Positions 25,695 to 34,279 of a stretch of DNA of 64,000 nucleotides are shown piece after piece. Under the pieces are notes generated by a model, which was not told the DNA's origin, did not search any database, and was given only the letters and a program-made list of their open reading frames with translations. The translations under genes were made by a program, and so were the position numbers. Origin of the DNA: Mixta sp. Marseille-Q2659 (GTDB lineage Bacteria > Pseudomonadota > Gammaproteobacteria > Enterobacterales > Enterobacteriaceae); assembly GCF_940807255.1 (NCBI RefSeq), contig NZ_CALNWY010000002.1, positions 62,001 to 126,000 on the forward strand, given 5' to 3'. The first letter of the stretch is position 1. The number at the start of each line of letters is the position of its first letter.

Positions 25695-26681
25695 ATGAAA
25701 CTCAAACGATCTTCTGCCCTGCTGGCCTGGCTACTGCTGCCAGCGCTGGCTTTCGCCGCGCCTGCGCATCGCGATATTCGCGTCGCCACGCCGTGGCCGG
25801 CGCAAAATACCATTATCGCCATGCTCGGCTACGGCCAGAATATTGTCGGCACCTCGGCAATCGCTAAACGCATTCCGCTGTTCCGCCAGGTTTATCCGGC
25901 CATTGATAAGGTGCCGGTGATTAGCGTGACCAGCGGCCATGAAATCAACCCTGAACAGGTCATCGCGTTGCGCACCCAGCTGCTGTTTCTGCCGCAAACC
26001 ATGACGGTGCCGGAGCCGGAAGTGTTGCAGCAGGCGGGCGTCAAAACGCTGGCGCTGCAGGCAAATGCCATGCAGGCCCTGCGCGATCGCGTCACGCTGA
26101 CCGGCAAAGCGCTCGGGCCCGATGCAGAACAGGTTGCCGATCGCTATCAGCGCTATTTTCAGCATAACGTGGAACTCGTGCAGGCGCGGCTAAAGGATCT
26201 GCCCGTTGAGCAGCGGCTGCGGGTTTATCACAGTATGGGCAACGCCCTGACGACTACCGGCCGCCCTTCGCTGAATCAGGACTGGATGGATCTGGCGGGC
26301 GCCCGCAACGTGGCGGCGGACTGGTTTCGCGGTCATAAAAACAGCGCGGGCGAAGTGCCGCTGGAGAAAGTGGCGCAGGCTAATCCCGATGTGATTGTGG
26401 CGATGAATAAGCGTGATGCCGATCTGATACTTCATTCCGCGCAGTGGCAGGGCATCGCCGCCGTGCAGCATCACCGGGTTTATGTGAATCCAAAAGGAAT
26501 GTTCTGGTGGTGCCGCGAGACCAGTGAGGAAGCGCTGCAATTTCTGTGGCTGGCGAAAACGCTCTATCCGCAGCGCTTTCAGGATATTGATATGACGCAG
26601 GAGACGCGGCGTTTTTACCACGACTTTTTCGGCATTACCTTAAGCGATAAGCAGGTACGGGATATTTTGTCGCCAGAGTAA
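25695..26681 (+). CDS. Periplasmic metal/siderophore-binding protein (no cognate permease)
   Basis: A 328-residue BtuF/FecB-fold protein with a cleavable signal peptide (MKLKRSSALLAWLLLPALAFA). ATG 25695 with GGAA upstream is preferred to the in-frame ATG at 25674, because it puts the signal peptide at the start. The C-terminal segment FWWCRETSEEALQFLWLAKTLYP is characteristic of a subgroup of iron or nickel chelate binding proteins. No permease or ATPase follows. It probably works with the receptor just upstream and borrows an inner-membrane transporter, perhaps the one ending at 23329; that is an inference. Confidence 0.8.
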   Translation: MKLKRSSALLAWLLLPALAFAAPAHRDIRVATPWPAQNTIIAMLGYGQNIVGTSAIAKRIPLFRQVYPAIDKVPVISVTSGHEINPEQVIALRTQLLFLPQTMTVPEPEVLQQAGVKTLALQANAMQALRDRVTLTGKALGPDAEQVADRYQRYFQHNVELVQARLKDLPVEQRLRVYHSMGNALTTTGRPSLNQDWMDLAGARNVAADWFRGHKNSAGEVPLEKVAQANPDVIVAMNKRDADLILHSAQWQGIAAVQHHRVYVNPKGMFWWCRETSEEALQFLWLAKTLYPQRFQDIDMTQETRRFYHDFFGITLSDKQVRDILSPE

Positions 26682-26842
26682 ATCAGATAAGCGCGAACGG
26701 CAGAGCGAATATTCATTGATGATAGGGAATTGCCCCGCAAATTACGTTCTTCACAGCACCAAAATAAGCGGTTCGTAAACGCGGCAGGGCTTAGGCGACA
26801 TCGTATTCAATGCTCTTATTGCGTCTACGTTGATCGCCTTTT

Positions 26843-26869
26843 GCGGCAGGCGCTGTTAACGCCTGCCGT
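26843..26869. terminator. GC-rich hairpin between convergent genes
   Basis: Arms CGGCAGGCG and CGCCTGCCG around a short TGTTAA-type loop. It lies between the plus-strand binding-protein gene and minus-strand yeaR. T-runs are short on both sides. Confidence 0.55.
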
Positions 26870-26888
26870 CATCTTTCAGGCGCCAGAA

Positions 26889-27248
26889 TTATGCGCCTTT
26901 ATGGGTATTTACCACCTGACCGATGCCCTGACCCTGCAGCTCTTCCTGCGGATCGGCAAAGAAATCGATGTTGAAATAAGTATCGTCCGTCAGCACCTCC
27001 ACATGGTGCCAGTACTGCGGCGGGCTGATGCCAAAATGTCCGGCCTCAATCACCACTTCGATTTCCGGCGTTTCATCATGCTCGTTGGCGAAACCGTAAT
27101 ATTTCACTGCGCCCTGCATCACGGAAAGGCGACCGTAAACGCCTTTTTTGGTGTTGTGATGGGTCAGCAGCGCGCGCGGCACGCTCTCTTTATCCCAGAA
27201 CGGCGTGGAGCGGGTATGAACGAAGTGTTTAGGAATTTGATGAGCCAT
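26889..27248 (-). CDS. yeaR: YeaR, DUF1971 cupin-like protein
   Basis: A small cytoplasmic protein of 119 residues, the exact size of E. coli YeaR. It shares the signatures HTRSTPFW, YxRLSVMxGAVKY and PPxxWHxxEVLTDDTYFNIDFFADP. YeaR is a one-domain relative of the N-terminal domain of TehB. In E. coli the gene is induced by nitrate and nitric oxide under NarL and NsrR. A clear ribosome site (GAGAGG) precedes the ATG. In E. coli yeaR is followed by yoaG; no such partner is present here. The biochemical role is unknown. Confidence 0.92.
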   Translation of the reverse strand: MAHQIPKHFVHTRSTPFWDKESVPRALLTHHNTKKGVYGRLSVMQGAVKYYGFANEHDETPEIEVVIEAGHFGISPPQYWHHVEVLTDDTYFNIDFFADPQEELQGQGIGQVVNTHKGA

Positions 27249-27532
27249 GGTGATGTCCTCTCAGGATTTTATTTACGCTGAATATTGCAACCTCTGTGCC
27301 ATCTTTTTTAATTACCTAAATTCAATAGGTTAAGCTTTTCAGCGCCGCGTTTAATTGTTAAAAAGACGCGGTTAAAAATAGTCTTTTTGACAATGCATTG
27401 TGGCAGTGACACGATGCGCCGACAGAGTAAAGCTTATACCGTTCCCGGCGCGTCCTCTGCGCCTTTTACTGTCGGCCTGCTGAACTTCTGGTAAACTGGC
27501 CGCCGCAAACCCGCCTGATTAGAGATTTTCCC

Positions 27533-28912
27533 GTGACTGCTTTTTCCACCCTGACGCAACTGCCCGCCAGCCAGCTCGATAACCTGCGCGAAATGGGCTT
27601 CGACGCCATGACGCCCATCCAGGCCGCCGCCCTGCCCGCTATTCTTGAGGGACGCGACGTGCGCGCCCAGGCAAAAACCGGTAGCGGCAAAACCGCTGCG
27701 TTTGGGTTAGGCATCCTGCAACATATTGATACCGCACAATATCAGACACAGTCGCTGGTGCTGTGTCCCACGCGTGAACTGGCCGAGCAGGTCAGCAACG
27801 AGCTGCGTCGCCTGGCGCGCTTTACCCGCAATATTAAAATTTTGACGCTGTGCGGCGGCCAGCCGATTGCCGCTCAGCGCGATTCGCTGGTGCATGCGCC
27901 GCACATTGTGGTCGGTACGCCGGGCCGTATTCTCGATCACCTGAAGCGCGAAACGCTGGATCTTTCGCAGCTGCGTTCGCTGGTGCTGGATGAGGCCGAT
28001 CGGATGCTGGAAATGGGCTTCCTGGAAGATATGGAAGTGATTGTCAGCAAGACGCCGCCGCAGCGTCAGACGCTGCTGTTCTCCGCCACCTGGCCGCACG
28101 GCATTATCGCTATCAGCAAGCGTTTTCAGCGTGACGCGCTCTCTATCGCCACCGAAGATGTCACTGAACTGCCAACCATCGAGCAATATTTTTATGAGGC
28201 GAGCAGCCGCGAGAAGTTACCGCTGCTGATTGCCCTGCTCAGCCAGCAGCAGCCCGCCTCCTGCGTGGTTTTCTGTAATACCAAACGCGAATGCGATGAC
28301 ATCGCCGCCGCGCTGGAAAACAGCAATATCAGCGCGCTGGCGCTGCATGGCGATCTGGAACAGCGCGACCGCGATCGGGTGTTGATTCGCTTTGCCAACG
28401 GTAGCTGCCGCGTGCTGGTGGCGACCGATGTTGCCGCGCGTGGGCTGGATATTAAGGCGCTGGCGATGGTGGTGAACTATCAGCTCTCTTTCGATCCGGA
28501 AGTGCATGTGCATCGCATTGGCCGTACCGCGCGCGCCGGTGAAGAAGGCACGGCGGTCAGCTTTGTCGCGCCGGATGAGATGGTACGCGCCCACGCGCTG
28601 GAAGATTATCTGCAACAGCCGCTGAACTGGGTGGCAACAACGGCACTGAAAAATCAGCCGCAGCAGGCGCTACCCGCCGCGATGATGACGCTCTGTATTG
28701 ATGGTGGCCGTAAGGCGAAAATCCGTCCGGGCGATATTCTCGGCGCGCTGACCGGCGAAGCGGGCTTCAGTGCCGAGCTGATCGGCAAAATCGATCTGAC
28801 GCCGACGCACGCCTATGTCGCCATCGCCGCCGACCAGGCGAAAGCAGCGCTGATTAAGCTCAAACAGGGCAAAATCAAAGGCAAAACCTGCCGCGCTATT
28901 CTGCTGAAATAG
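27533..28912 (+). CDS. dbpA: ATP-dependent RNA helicase DbpA
   Basis: DEAD-box helicase that assists late assembly of the 50S ribosomal subunit by binding hairpin 92 of 23S rRNA. At 459 residues it matches the family. Motifs in order: the Q-motif region (LREMGFDAMTPIQ), AKTGSGKT, PTRELAEQ, DEAD in LVLDEADRM, LFSATWP, then the second RecA domain with VATDVAARGLDI and HRIGRTARAG. The C-terminal DbpA RNA-binding domain (KIRPGDILGALTGEAGF ... KIKGKTCRAILLK) confers 23S specificity. The start is GTG. The gene is monocistronic with its own terminator. Confidence 0.97.
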   Translation: MTAFSTLTQLPASQLDNLREMGFDAMTPIQAAALPAILEGRDVRAQAKTGSGKTAAFGLGILQHIDTAQYQTQSLVLCPTRELAEQVSNELRRLARFTRNIKILTLCGGQPIAAQRDSLVHAPHIVVGTPGRILDHLKRETLDLSQLRSLVLDEADRMLEMGFLEDMEVIVSKTPPQRQTLLFSATWPHGIIAISKRFQRDALSIATEDVTELPTIEQYFYEASSREKLPLLIALLSQQQPASCVVFCNTKRECDDIAAALENSNISALALHGDLEQRDRDRVLIRFANGSCRVLVATDVAARGLDIKALAMVVNYQLSFDPEVHVHRIGRTARAGEEGTAVSFVAPDEMVRAHALEDYLQQPLNWVATTALKNQPQQALPAAMMTLCIDGGRKAKIRPGDILGALTGEAGFSAELIGKIDLTPTHAYVAIAADQAKAALIKLKQGKIKGKTCRAILLK

Positions 28913-28925
28913 GTTTTCCGCTTAC

Positions 28926-28958
28926 GGGCCGCCTGCCAGCAGGCGCGCCCGCTTTTCA
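28926..28958 (+). terminator. Terminator after dbpA
   Basis: A GC-rich hairpin formed by GCCGCCTGC and GCAGGCG-type arms is followed by GCCCGCTTTT. Confidence 0.7.
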
Positions 28959-28960
28959 CG

Positions 28961-29050
28961 CTACGTCGGTACGATCGCCACCCTCGCCAGATACCAGCCA
29001 TCGCACTGGCCGCCCCACTGATAATGCTCTGCGTTCTCTTTAGCAATCAT
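28961..29050 (-). pseudogene. N-terminal remnant of a cupin protein
   Basis: A 29-codon minus-strand frame reads MIAKENAEHYQWGGQCDGWY and ends at a TAG. This matches the opening of small cupin-domain proteins (KENAEHYxWGxxCDGWHLL). AGGA stands seven bases before the ATG. The rest of the cupin, including the metal-binding HxH motifs, is missing. The fragment abuts the dbpA terminator, so the gene was probably deleted from its 3' side. Confidence 0.6.
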
Positions 29051-29145
29051 GGTCATTTCCTGAAGTTATCCTTTTGCATCCCGATAGCAAAGCGGCGGCG
29101 ATACGATTAAGCTGGCTTATCGATCACCCTCAATAAGGAAGCAGA

Positions 29146-29529
29146 ATGGGCATTGCTGAACGAAAAAATTATCCGCAGCTGGGCGAGGTAAAAGGCCCGT
29201 ATGTTCATGCGGTGCGGCATGGCGAAACGCTCTATATCTCCGGTTTAACCGCTTTCGGCAGCGCGGCGCAGCAGGCCGGGATTGCCGACCAGGCGGAGGA
29301 AATTTTCCGTCAGCTTCATCTGATTGCCGATGCTGAAGGCACCTCGCTGCATGCGCTGCTGAAAGTGACCATTTTTGTCACTGCGCTGGATGGGATCGAT
29401 CGGCTGCGGGAAGTGCTGTATCGCAATTTTGGCGATCATCTGCCTGCCAGTTCGCTGGTGCAGGTGAGCCAGCTGTTCTCGCCCGATCTTAACGTAGAAA
29501 TAGAAGCAATTCTGGCGCTGAATCACTAA
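29146..29529 (+). CDS. RidA/YjgF/YER057c-family protein
   Basis: A 127-residue member of the RidA superfamily, which forms trimers and in the best-known branch hydrolyses reactive enamine/imine intermediates. The core is visible as GETLYISGLTAFG, the central IFRQLHLIADAEGTSLHALLKVTIFVT and the C-terminal ASSLVQVSQLFSPDLNVEIEAILAL. True RidA has a catalytic Arg near residue 105 in a stretch like RxxVxVxxLP; here that stretch reads SSLVQVSQLF, with no Arg. It therefore probably belongs to one of the Rid2-7 subfamilies with unknown activity. It appears monocistronic. Confidence 0.85.
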   Translation: MGIAERKNYPQLGEVKGPYVHAVRHGETLYISGLTAFGSAAQQAGIADQAEEIFRQLHLIADAEGTSLHALLKVTIFVTALDGIDRLREVLYRNFGDHLPASSLVQVSQLFSPDLNVEIEAILALNH

Positions 29530-29585
29530 AAGGTTCAGAACAGACCGGGCTGCTGACCCGTACAGGATCATGGCCCGGCACAGCG

Positions 29586-29765
29586 TTAGTTCACATCTGT
29601 TTCAGGCAGCGCGGTCTGTAACCGCTTAAACAACGCTTCGTCTGCCGCGCTCCACATCTCGCCCTTTCCTTTTAGCAGCTCGCGTAACAACGTTGACCAT
29701 TGGCCAATGCGAACCAGCTCCTCAGAGGAAAAAACGGACGACGTCTTATCTGCTACAACAGCCAT
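29586..29765 (-). CDS. Small hypothetical protein (59 residues)
   Basis: I do not recognise this protein. It is acidic to neutral, predicted helical (SSEELVRIGQWSTLLRELLKGKGEMWSAADEALFKRLQTAL), with no signal peptide or membrane segment. ATG 29765 is preferred over the longer reading from 29777, because AGGG stands at the correct distance before it. It lies 61 bases downstream of another small open frame on the same strand, with a GC-rich hairpin between. Reading-frame quality is good for its size. Confidence 0.5.
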   Translation of the reverse strand: MAVVADKTSSVFSSEELVRIGQWSTLLRELLKGKGEMWSAADEALFKRLQTALPETDVN

Positions 29766-29826
29766 AAACACCCTCATAAATCAATTTCAGAAGCCCGCCA
29801 AAGCAGAATGCTGGCGGTAAGCTATG

Positions 29827-30000
29827 TTAATTCAGCAGAATAAAAGTTTCGCGGCAAACCCAGTAAGGCAGAGCCTTTTCCAGATTTTCTTCAGCATCGC
29901 TGACGGCGACAATATACAGCGGCAAAGGCTTTCTTACGTCAGCCTGCTCTGAAAAAAGCCCTTTGTTACAAAGGAGTGGCGCCCGCGGCGCGGTTAACGT
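29827..30000 (-). other. Small open frame, possible gene or remnant
   Basis: Fifty-seven codons are open between stops. The C-terminal half reads like real protein (PLPLYIVAVSDAEENLEKALPYWV, then CRETFILLN). No ATG or GTG is present; a TTG before PLYIV is the only plausible start and lacks a good ribosome site. It may be the 3' end of a degraded gene. Family unknown. Confidence 0.35.
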
Positions 30001-30049
30001 CTACGCTTTACAGAGGAGAAACCAGACCAGAAAGGGAGCCGTGTGAGCT

Positions 30050-31018
30050 ATGGTTGTGAACAGTATCGTTTATCGCAATGGAGAGCGGGGAGAAGTCATT
30101 GACGCGGAGAAGATCGGTGAGGTGATGGATGAGCCGGATACCTTTATCTGGCTGGGTCTTTATCAACCCGATCCGCCGTTTATGAAAAAAATGCAGGAGC
30201 AGTTCGGCCTGCATGAGCTGGCGATAGAAGATGCCCTGACCGCCCACCAGCGTCCCAAAATTGAACAGTATGGCGATTCGCTGTTTATTGTGCTGAAAAC
30301 GGCCCATCTGACCGAGGACGATCGCCTTGAGTTTGGCGAAACGCATTTCTTCGTTAATGAAAAATTTTTGATTACCGTCCGCCACGGCGCGTCGGACACC
30401 TATGCGCCGCTGCGACAGCGGGCGGAAGAGCGGTCGGAAATGCTCAGTAAAGGCGTCGGCTTTCCCCTTTACTGCCTCTTCGATTTTATCGTGGATAACT
30501 ACAGCAATATTACCGCCGCGCTCGGCGAGCGGATTAATGAGCTGGAGCGTGCGATGTTCCGCACCGAGTTTGATCGCCAGGCGGTGCAGAAGGTCTATAC
30601 CCTGCGTCGGCAGTTGCTGTCGCTGCGCAATGCGGCGATGCCGGTGGACGAAATCTGTAATCAGCTGATCCGCCTGCATGAAAACATTATTCCCAAGCCG
30701 CTACGTGCCTATATTCGCGACGTGCAGGATCATGCGCATCACGTCGTGACCGACGCGGACGATATGCGTGAAATTCTCACCAACGCCATGCACGTCAACC
30801 TGGCGCTGGTCACCGTTCAGCAAAACGAAGTCGTGAAAAAGTTGGCGGGCTGGGGGGCGATTCTGGTGATCCCGACGGTGATTTTTAGCATGTACGGCAT
30901 GAACTTTGAAAGTATGCCGGAAATCCATTCCCCTTACGGCTATCCCATCTCCATCGGCGGCACGCTGCTGATCTGCGCGGCGCTCTACTGGCGACTGAAA
31001 CGCGCCGGCTGGGTGTAA
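30050..31018 (+). CDS. CorA-family divalent cation channel
   Basis: Inner-membrane pentameric channel subunit of the CorA family for Mg2+, Co2+ or related ions, 322 residues. A long cytoplasmic alpha/beta and coiled-helix domain (to about residue 260) is followed by two transmembrane segments. The selectivity signature YGMNF ends the first, with the acidic loop ESMPEIHSPYGYP next. In E. coli the dbpA neighbour is zntB, a CorA relative with GVN rather than GMN, so position argues for ZntB and the motif for a Mg2+/Co2+-type CorA. I leave the symbol blank. GGGAG lies about ten bases before the ATG. Confidence 0.88.
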   Translation: MVVNSIVYRNGERGEVIDAEKIGEVMDEPDTFIWLGLYQPDPPFMKKMQEQFGLHELAIEDALTAHQRPKIEQYGDSLFIVLKTAHLTEDDRLEFGETHFFVNEKFLITVRHGASDTYAPLRQRAEERSEMLSKGVGFPLYCLFDFIVDNYSNITAALGERINELERAMFRTEFDRQAVQKVYTLRRQLLSLRNAAMPVDEICNQLIRLHENIIPKPLRAYIRDVQDHAHHVVTDADDMREILTNAMHVNLALVTVQQNEVVKKLAGWGAILVIPTVIFSMYGMNFESMPEIHSPYGYPISIGGTLLICAALYWRLKRAGWV

Positions 31019-31114
31019 TCGACTAATGCGTGCGGCTGGCTCCCAATCGGTACGGCGAGCGAAAGCGCTCGGTTCTCCTGTCAGAATTGAAAGCGCACGC
31101 TGAATGGCCTGAAA

Positions 31115-31141
31115 AAAAGAGGATGGCCCCGGCCATCCTCT
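31115..31141 (-). terminator. Terminator of the dehydrogenase operon
   Basis: A perfect hairpin with arms GAGGATGGCC and GGCCATCCTC. On the minus strand a run of seven T follows, immediately after the cytochrome gene; it may also stop transcription from the CorA gene on the other strand. Confidence 0.92.
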
Positions 31142-31147
31142 TGTCGC

Positions 31148-32467
31148 TTAGTCGCCCTGGCCCGCCGGCATCTGCTCCGGCAGCTTCAGCAGCTCACGTT
31201 CTTCCTTCACGTTTTCTACCGGCACCGCCGACGCCGCGTTGCCCCAGCTATTGCGGATATAGGTCGAGACCGCCGCCACCTGCTCATCCGACAGCTTCCA
31301 GGCGAAAGAAGGCATCGCGCCGCTGGTCGGGTTGGCATGCGTTACGGCGCCGCGTCCGCCCTGCAGCACGGTGGTAATAATGGACGAGGCGTCCTCCGCC
31401 ATCAGGCCAGGGTTATCCGCCAGGCTGGCGGCAATGCCCGGAATGCCTTTGCCGTCGCTGTTATGGCAGGCGTCGCAGTTAGCGGAATAAACGTTAGCGC
31501 CCATCTTCATCTGCGCATTCTCCGCCGTCAGCGGCTGCGGCGCTTTTGTCGGCGAAGCGGGCTGGGCCTTCAGATACACCGCAATCGCGCGCAGATCCTC
31601 ATCCGACAGATACTGCGTCGAGTTGGTCACCGCTTCGGCCATCGGGCCGGAGGCCACGGCAACATGGTTGCTGCCGACCTTCAGGTAATCGACAATCTGC
31701 GCTTCGCTCCAGCGACCGATGCCGGTGTAGCTATTGCTGGTGATATCCGGCGCGTGCCATTCGCCCAGGTTGCTGCCCTGCAAATAAGCGTCCCGATCGC
31801 CGCCAAGGATATTTTTCGGCGTATGGCAGGCGCCGCAGTGTTCCAGCCCTTCCACCAGATAAGCGCCCCGGTTCCATTCGGCTGACTTGCTCATATCAGG
31901 CCTGAACGGGCTGTTGCTGAAGAACAGCAGGTTCCAGCCCATCATCGCCAGACGAATGTTATAGGGAAAGCCGAGATCGGTTTCCGGCACCTTGTTATGT
32001 ACCGGCTGCACTGAACGCATATAGAGCCACAGGTCGTGCATATCCTTATCGCTGACCTTCACGTAGGCGTTATAAGGCATGGCCGGATAGAGGTTTTCAC
32101 CCTCTTTGCCCTTGCCGTGACGCACCGCGCGATAAAAGTCGCGTTCGGTCCAGTTGCCGATGCCGGTTTCCGCATCCGGCGTAATGTTGCTGGCAAAGAT
32201 GCCGCCAAACGGCGTGCTGATGGAATAGCCGCCGGAGAACGCCGTTTTGCTGCCCGGCGCGGTATGACAGGCCACGCAGTCGCCCGCGATAGCGATATAG
32301 CGGCCACGCGCTACCGCGTCCGCATCCTCTGGCGCCGGCGGCTGCTTCATCAGGATCTGATTATCCGCCACGTCATCCGCCGAAGCGTCGCCGTTTTGCC
32401 ACAACAGTCCCACGGCGACGGCCGCCGCCAGCACCGCAATCCCGCCGATAATGTTAAGCTTCTTCAT
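31148..32467 (-). CDS. Triheme cytochrome c subunit of a membrane-bound sugar/gluconate dehydrogenase
   Basis: Membrane-anchored periplasmic cytochrome that passes electrons from the flavoprotein to ubiquinone. After an uncleaved or cleaved N-terminal hydrophobic helix there are three CxxCH heme sites: CVACH (64-68), CGACH (211-215) and CDACH (331-335). Each is followed by the usual distal Met region. At 439 residues it matches the cytochrome subunits of gluconate 2-dehydrogenase, 2-ketogluconate dehydrogenase and related alcohol or sorbitol dehydrogenases. It is the last gene of the operon, separated from the flavoprotein gene by one base. The exact substrate cannot be read from this subunit. 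Confidence 0.92.
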   Translation of the reverse strand: MKKLNIIGGIAVLAAAVAVGLLWQNGDASADDVADNQILMKQPPAPEDADAVARGRYIAIAGDCVACHTAPGSKTAFSGGYSISTPFGGIFASNITPDAETGIGNWTERDFYRAVRHGKGKEGENLYPAMPYNAYVKVSDKDMHDLWLYMRSVQPVHNKVPETDLGFPYNIRLAMMGWNLLFFSNSPFRPDMSKSAEWNRGAYLVEGLEHCGACHTPKNILGGDRDAYLQGSNLGEWHAPDITSNSYTGIGRWSEAQIVDYLKVGSNHVAVASGPMAEAVTNSTQYLSDEDLRAIAVYLKAQPASPTKAPQPLTAENAQMKMGANVYSANCDACHNSDGKGIPGIAASLADNPGLMAEDASSIITTVLQGGRGAVTHANPTSGAMPSFAWKLSDEQVAAVSTYIRNSWGNAASAVPVENVKEERELLKLPEQMPAGQGD

Positions 32468-32468
32468 A

Positions 32469-34241
32469 TCACACCTCTACCAGCGGGCCGGGGTTTTTGA
32501 GATATTTTTCAATGATCGCTTTTGCCGTCCACAGGCTCAGCGCGCCAATGGTGCCGGTCGGGTTGTAGCCCGCATTGTTTGGGAAAGAGGAGGCGCCCAG
32601 CACAAACAGGTTGTGCATATCCCAGCTCTGTTGATAACGGTTCAGCACGCTGGTTTTTGGATCGGTGCCCATCACCGCGCCGCCGTTGGTGTGATCGCTG
32701 GCGAAGTTATACGGTGAATAGTGGCCGGAAGCGGAATTGGTGCCATAAACCAGTTTCGCGCCCATCGCCTTGCCGATTTCCACGCTTTTCTCTTGGATAA
32801 ACTTCGCCGAGCGGCGATCGTTTTCGTTGTAGTCGTAGGTCAGGCGCAATAGCGGCAGGCCGTAATCGTCGGTGTATTCCGGGTCGAGATCGAGGTAGTG
32901 ATCCTGATGCGCAAAGCTGGTGCCCTGACCGAAAATGAAAGTCGCGTTCTGGAAAGCATGGGTATAGGCTTTTTTCCACTCTTTGCCCCAGCGCGGCGTG
33001 CCCGGCGGCAGCGTATCGGCGTTGCCGATCGGACGCGCACCGCGTGCCACCACCAGAATCCCGGCGCCACCGATAAAGCCCAGGCCGGTATGGTCAAAGT
33101 TGTCGCCATTGAAATCATCAATCTGCTGCGACAGCGCGCCCGCGCCGATGTACTGGTTCAGATATTCGTTTTCGAAAAACAGGCTGGCGCCGGAGACGGT
33201 CTGGAAGTTATAGGCACGTCCGACAACGCCGGTTTTGGTCACCGGATCGTAGGGTTTGCCGATTTTTGACAGCAGCAGCAGACGCACGTTCTGCATCTGG
33301 AAAGCGGAAAGGATGACGATGTCCGCCGGCTGCTCCCACTCTTGCTTGTTGCGATCGATATAGGTCACGCCGGTCACGGTTTTGCCGTCATCCGCTTTGT
33401 TGACCCGCACCACCGCCGACTCGGTGAGAACAGTAAAGTTTTCACGCTGCATCAGCGCCGGGATCACACAGGCGTTCGGGCTGGATTTGGAGAAGTTGCC
33501 GCAACCGTAATAGAGGCAGTAGCCACAGTAGGTACATGGCCCCATGCGCACGCCGAGCGGATTAACGTAAGCGCGCGAAGCGTGACCGGCAGGCACCATA
33601 AACGGATGATAGCCAAGGCTTTTTGTCGCATCGTGGAAAATATCGGTCAGACGCAGGCTTTCCAGCGGCGGCAGCGGATATTCGCTGCTGCGATTGCCTT
33701 CAAAGGGGTTGCCGCCCGGCTGAATCTCGCCGTTAAGTTTGCCCGCTTTGCCCGATACGCCCGCGATTTTCTCAAAGCGATCGTAGAACGGCTCCAGCTC
33801 ATCGTAGATGACGCCCCAGTCCTGCAGGATCAGGCCATCGGCGATCTGCTGTTTGCCGTAACGCTCGATAGTTTGCGTATAAGGCTGGAAATCAAACGGC
33901 GTGAAGCGCCAGGCCATGCCCGCCCAGTGCGTACCGGAGCCGCCGACGTTATAACCCATCTCATTCAGGTTCCAGTCACGGCTCGGCAACGCTTTTTGCG
34001 TGCTGTTATTGCGGAACGTGGTGGTTTCCACGGCGGGCGGAAGCAGCATACTGCGACGCGTATCCCAGCGCAGCTCATCGGTATCGATGGAGGGAGGGAA
34101 ATCGGTGGCGGTTTCAAACCAGGGGCCGCGCTCAATGGCAACGACATTCAGACCAGCGCGCGTTAGCTCTTCGGCAATCAGCGATCCGCACCAGCCAAGG
34201 CCGACGATAACGACGTCAGCTTTTGGACGACTATTTTTCAT
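32469..34241 (-). CDS. GMC-family FAD-dependent dehydrogenase, catalytic subunit
   Basis: Periplasmic oxidoreductase (590 residues), probably gluconate 2-dehydrogenase or 2-ketogluconate dehydrogenase. An N-terminal FAD-binding GLGWCGS motif covers residues 14-20. The GMC C-terminal motif DMHNLFVLGASSFPNNAGYNPTG and active-site His/Asn region (NSASGHYSPYNFASDHTNGG) are present; shorter landmarks are LGASSFP and NPTGTIGALS. Cysteines 236, 239, 242 and 247 (CTYCGYC then GC) form a cluster like the 3Fe-4S site of FAD-dependent glucose dehydrogenase complexes. There is no signal peptide; export would be by hitch-hiking with the Tat-signal small subunit encoded upstream. Confidence 0.9.
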   Translation of the reverse strand: MKNSRPKADVVIVGLGWCGSLIAEELTRAGLNVVAIERGPWFETATDFPPSIDTDELRWDTRRSMLLPPAVETTTFRNNSTQKALPSRDWNLNEMGYNVGGSGTHWAGMAWRFTPFDFQPYTQTIERYGKQQIADGLILQDWGVIYDELEPFYDRFEKIAGVSGKAGKLNGEIQPGGNPFEGNRSSEYPLPPLESLRLTDIFHDATKSLGYHPFMVPAGHASRAYVNPLGVRMGPCTYCGYCLYYGCGNFSKSSPNACVIPALMQRENFTVLTESAVVRVNKADDGKTVTGVTYIDRNKQEWEQPADIVILSAFQMQNVRLLLLSKIGKPYDPVTKTGVVGRAYNFQTVSGASLFFENEYLNQYIGAGALSQQIDDFNGDNFDHTGLGFIGGAGILVVARGARPIGNADTLPPGTPRWGKEWKKAYTHAFQNATFIFGQGTSFAHQDHYLDLDPEYTDDYGLPLLRLTYDYNENDRRSAKFIQEKSVEIGKAMGAKLVYGTNSASGHYSPYNFASDHTNGGAVMGTDPKTSVLNRYQQSWDMHNLFVLGASSFPNNAGYNPTGTIGALSLWTAKAIIEKYLKNPGPLVEV

Positions 34242-34279
34242 TATTTTCAGAACTCATCAATGCTTTGCTTCAGGCCTGC

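Noticed and set aside
30050..31018. Naming the CorA-family gene zntB from its position near dbpA.
   Set aside because: The channel signature is GMN, not the GVN remembered for ZntB.
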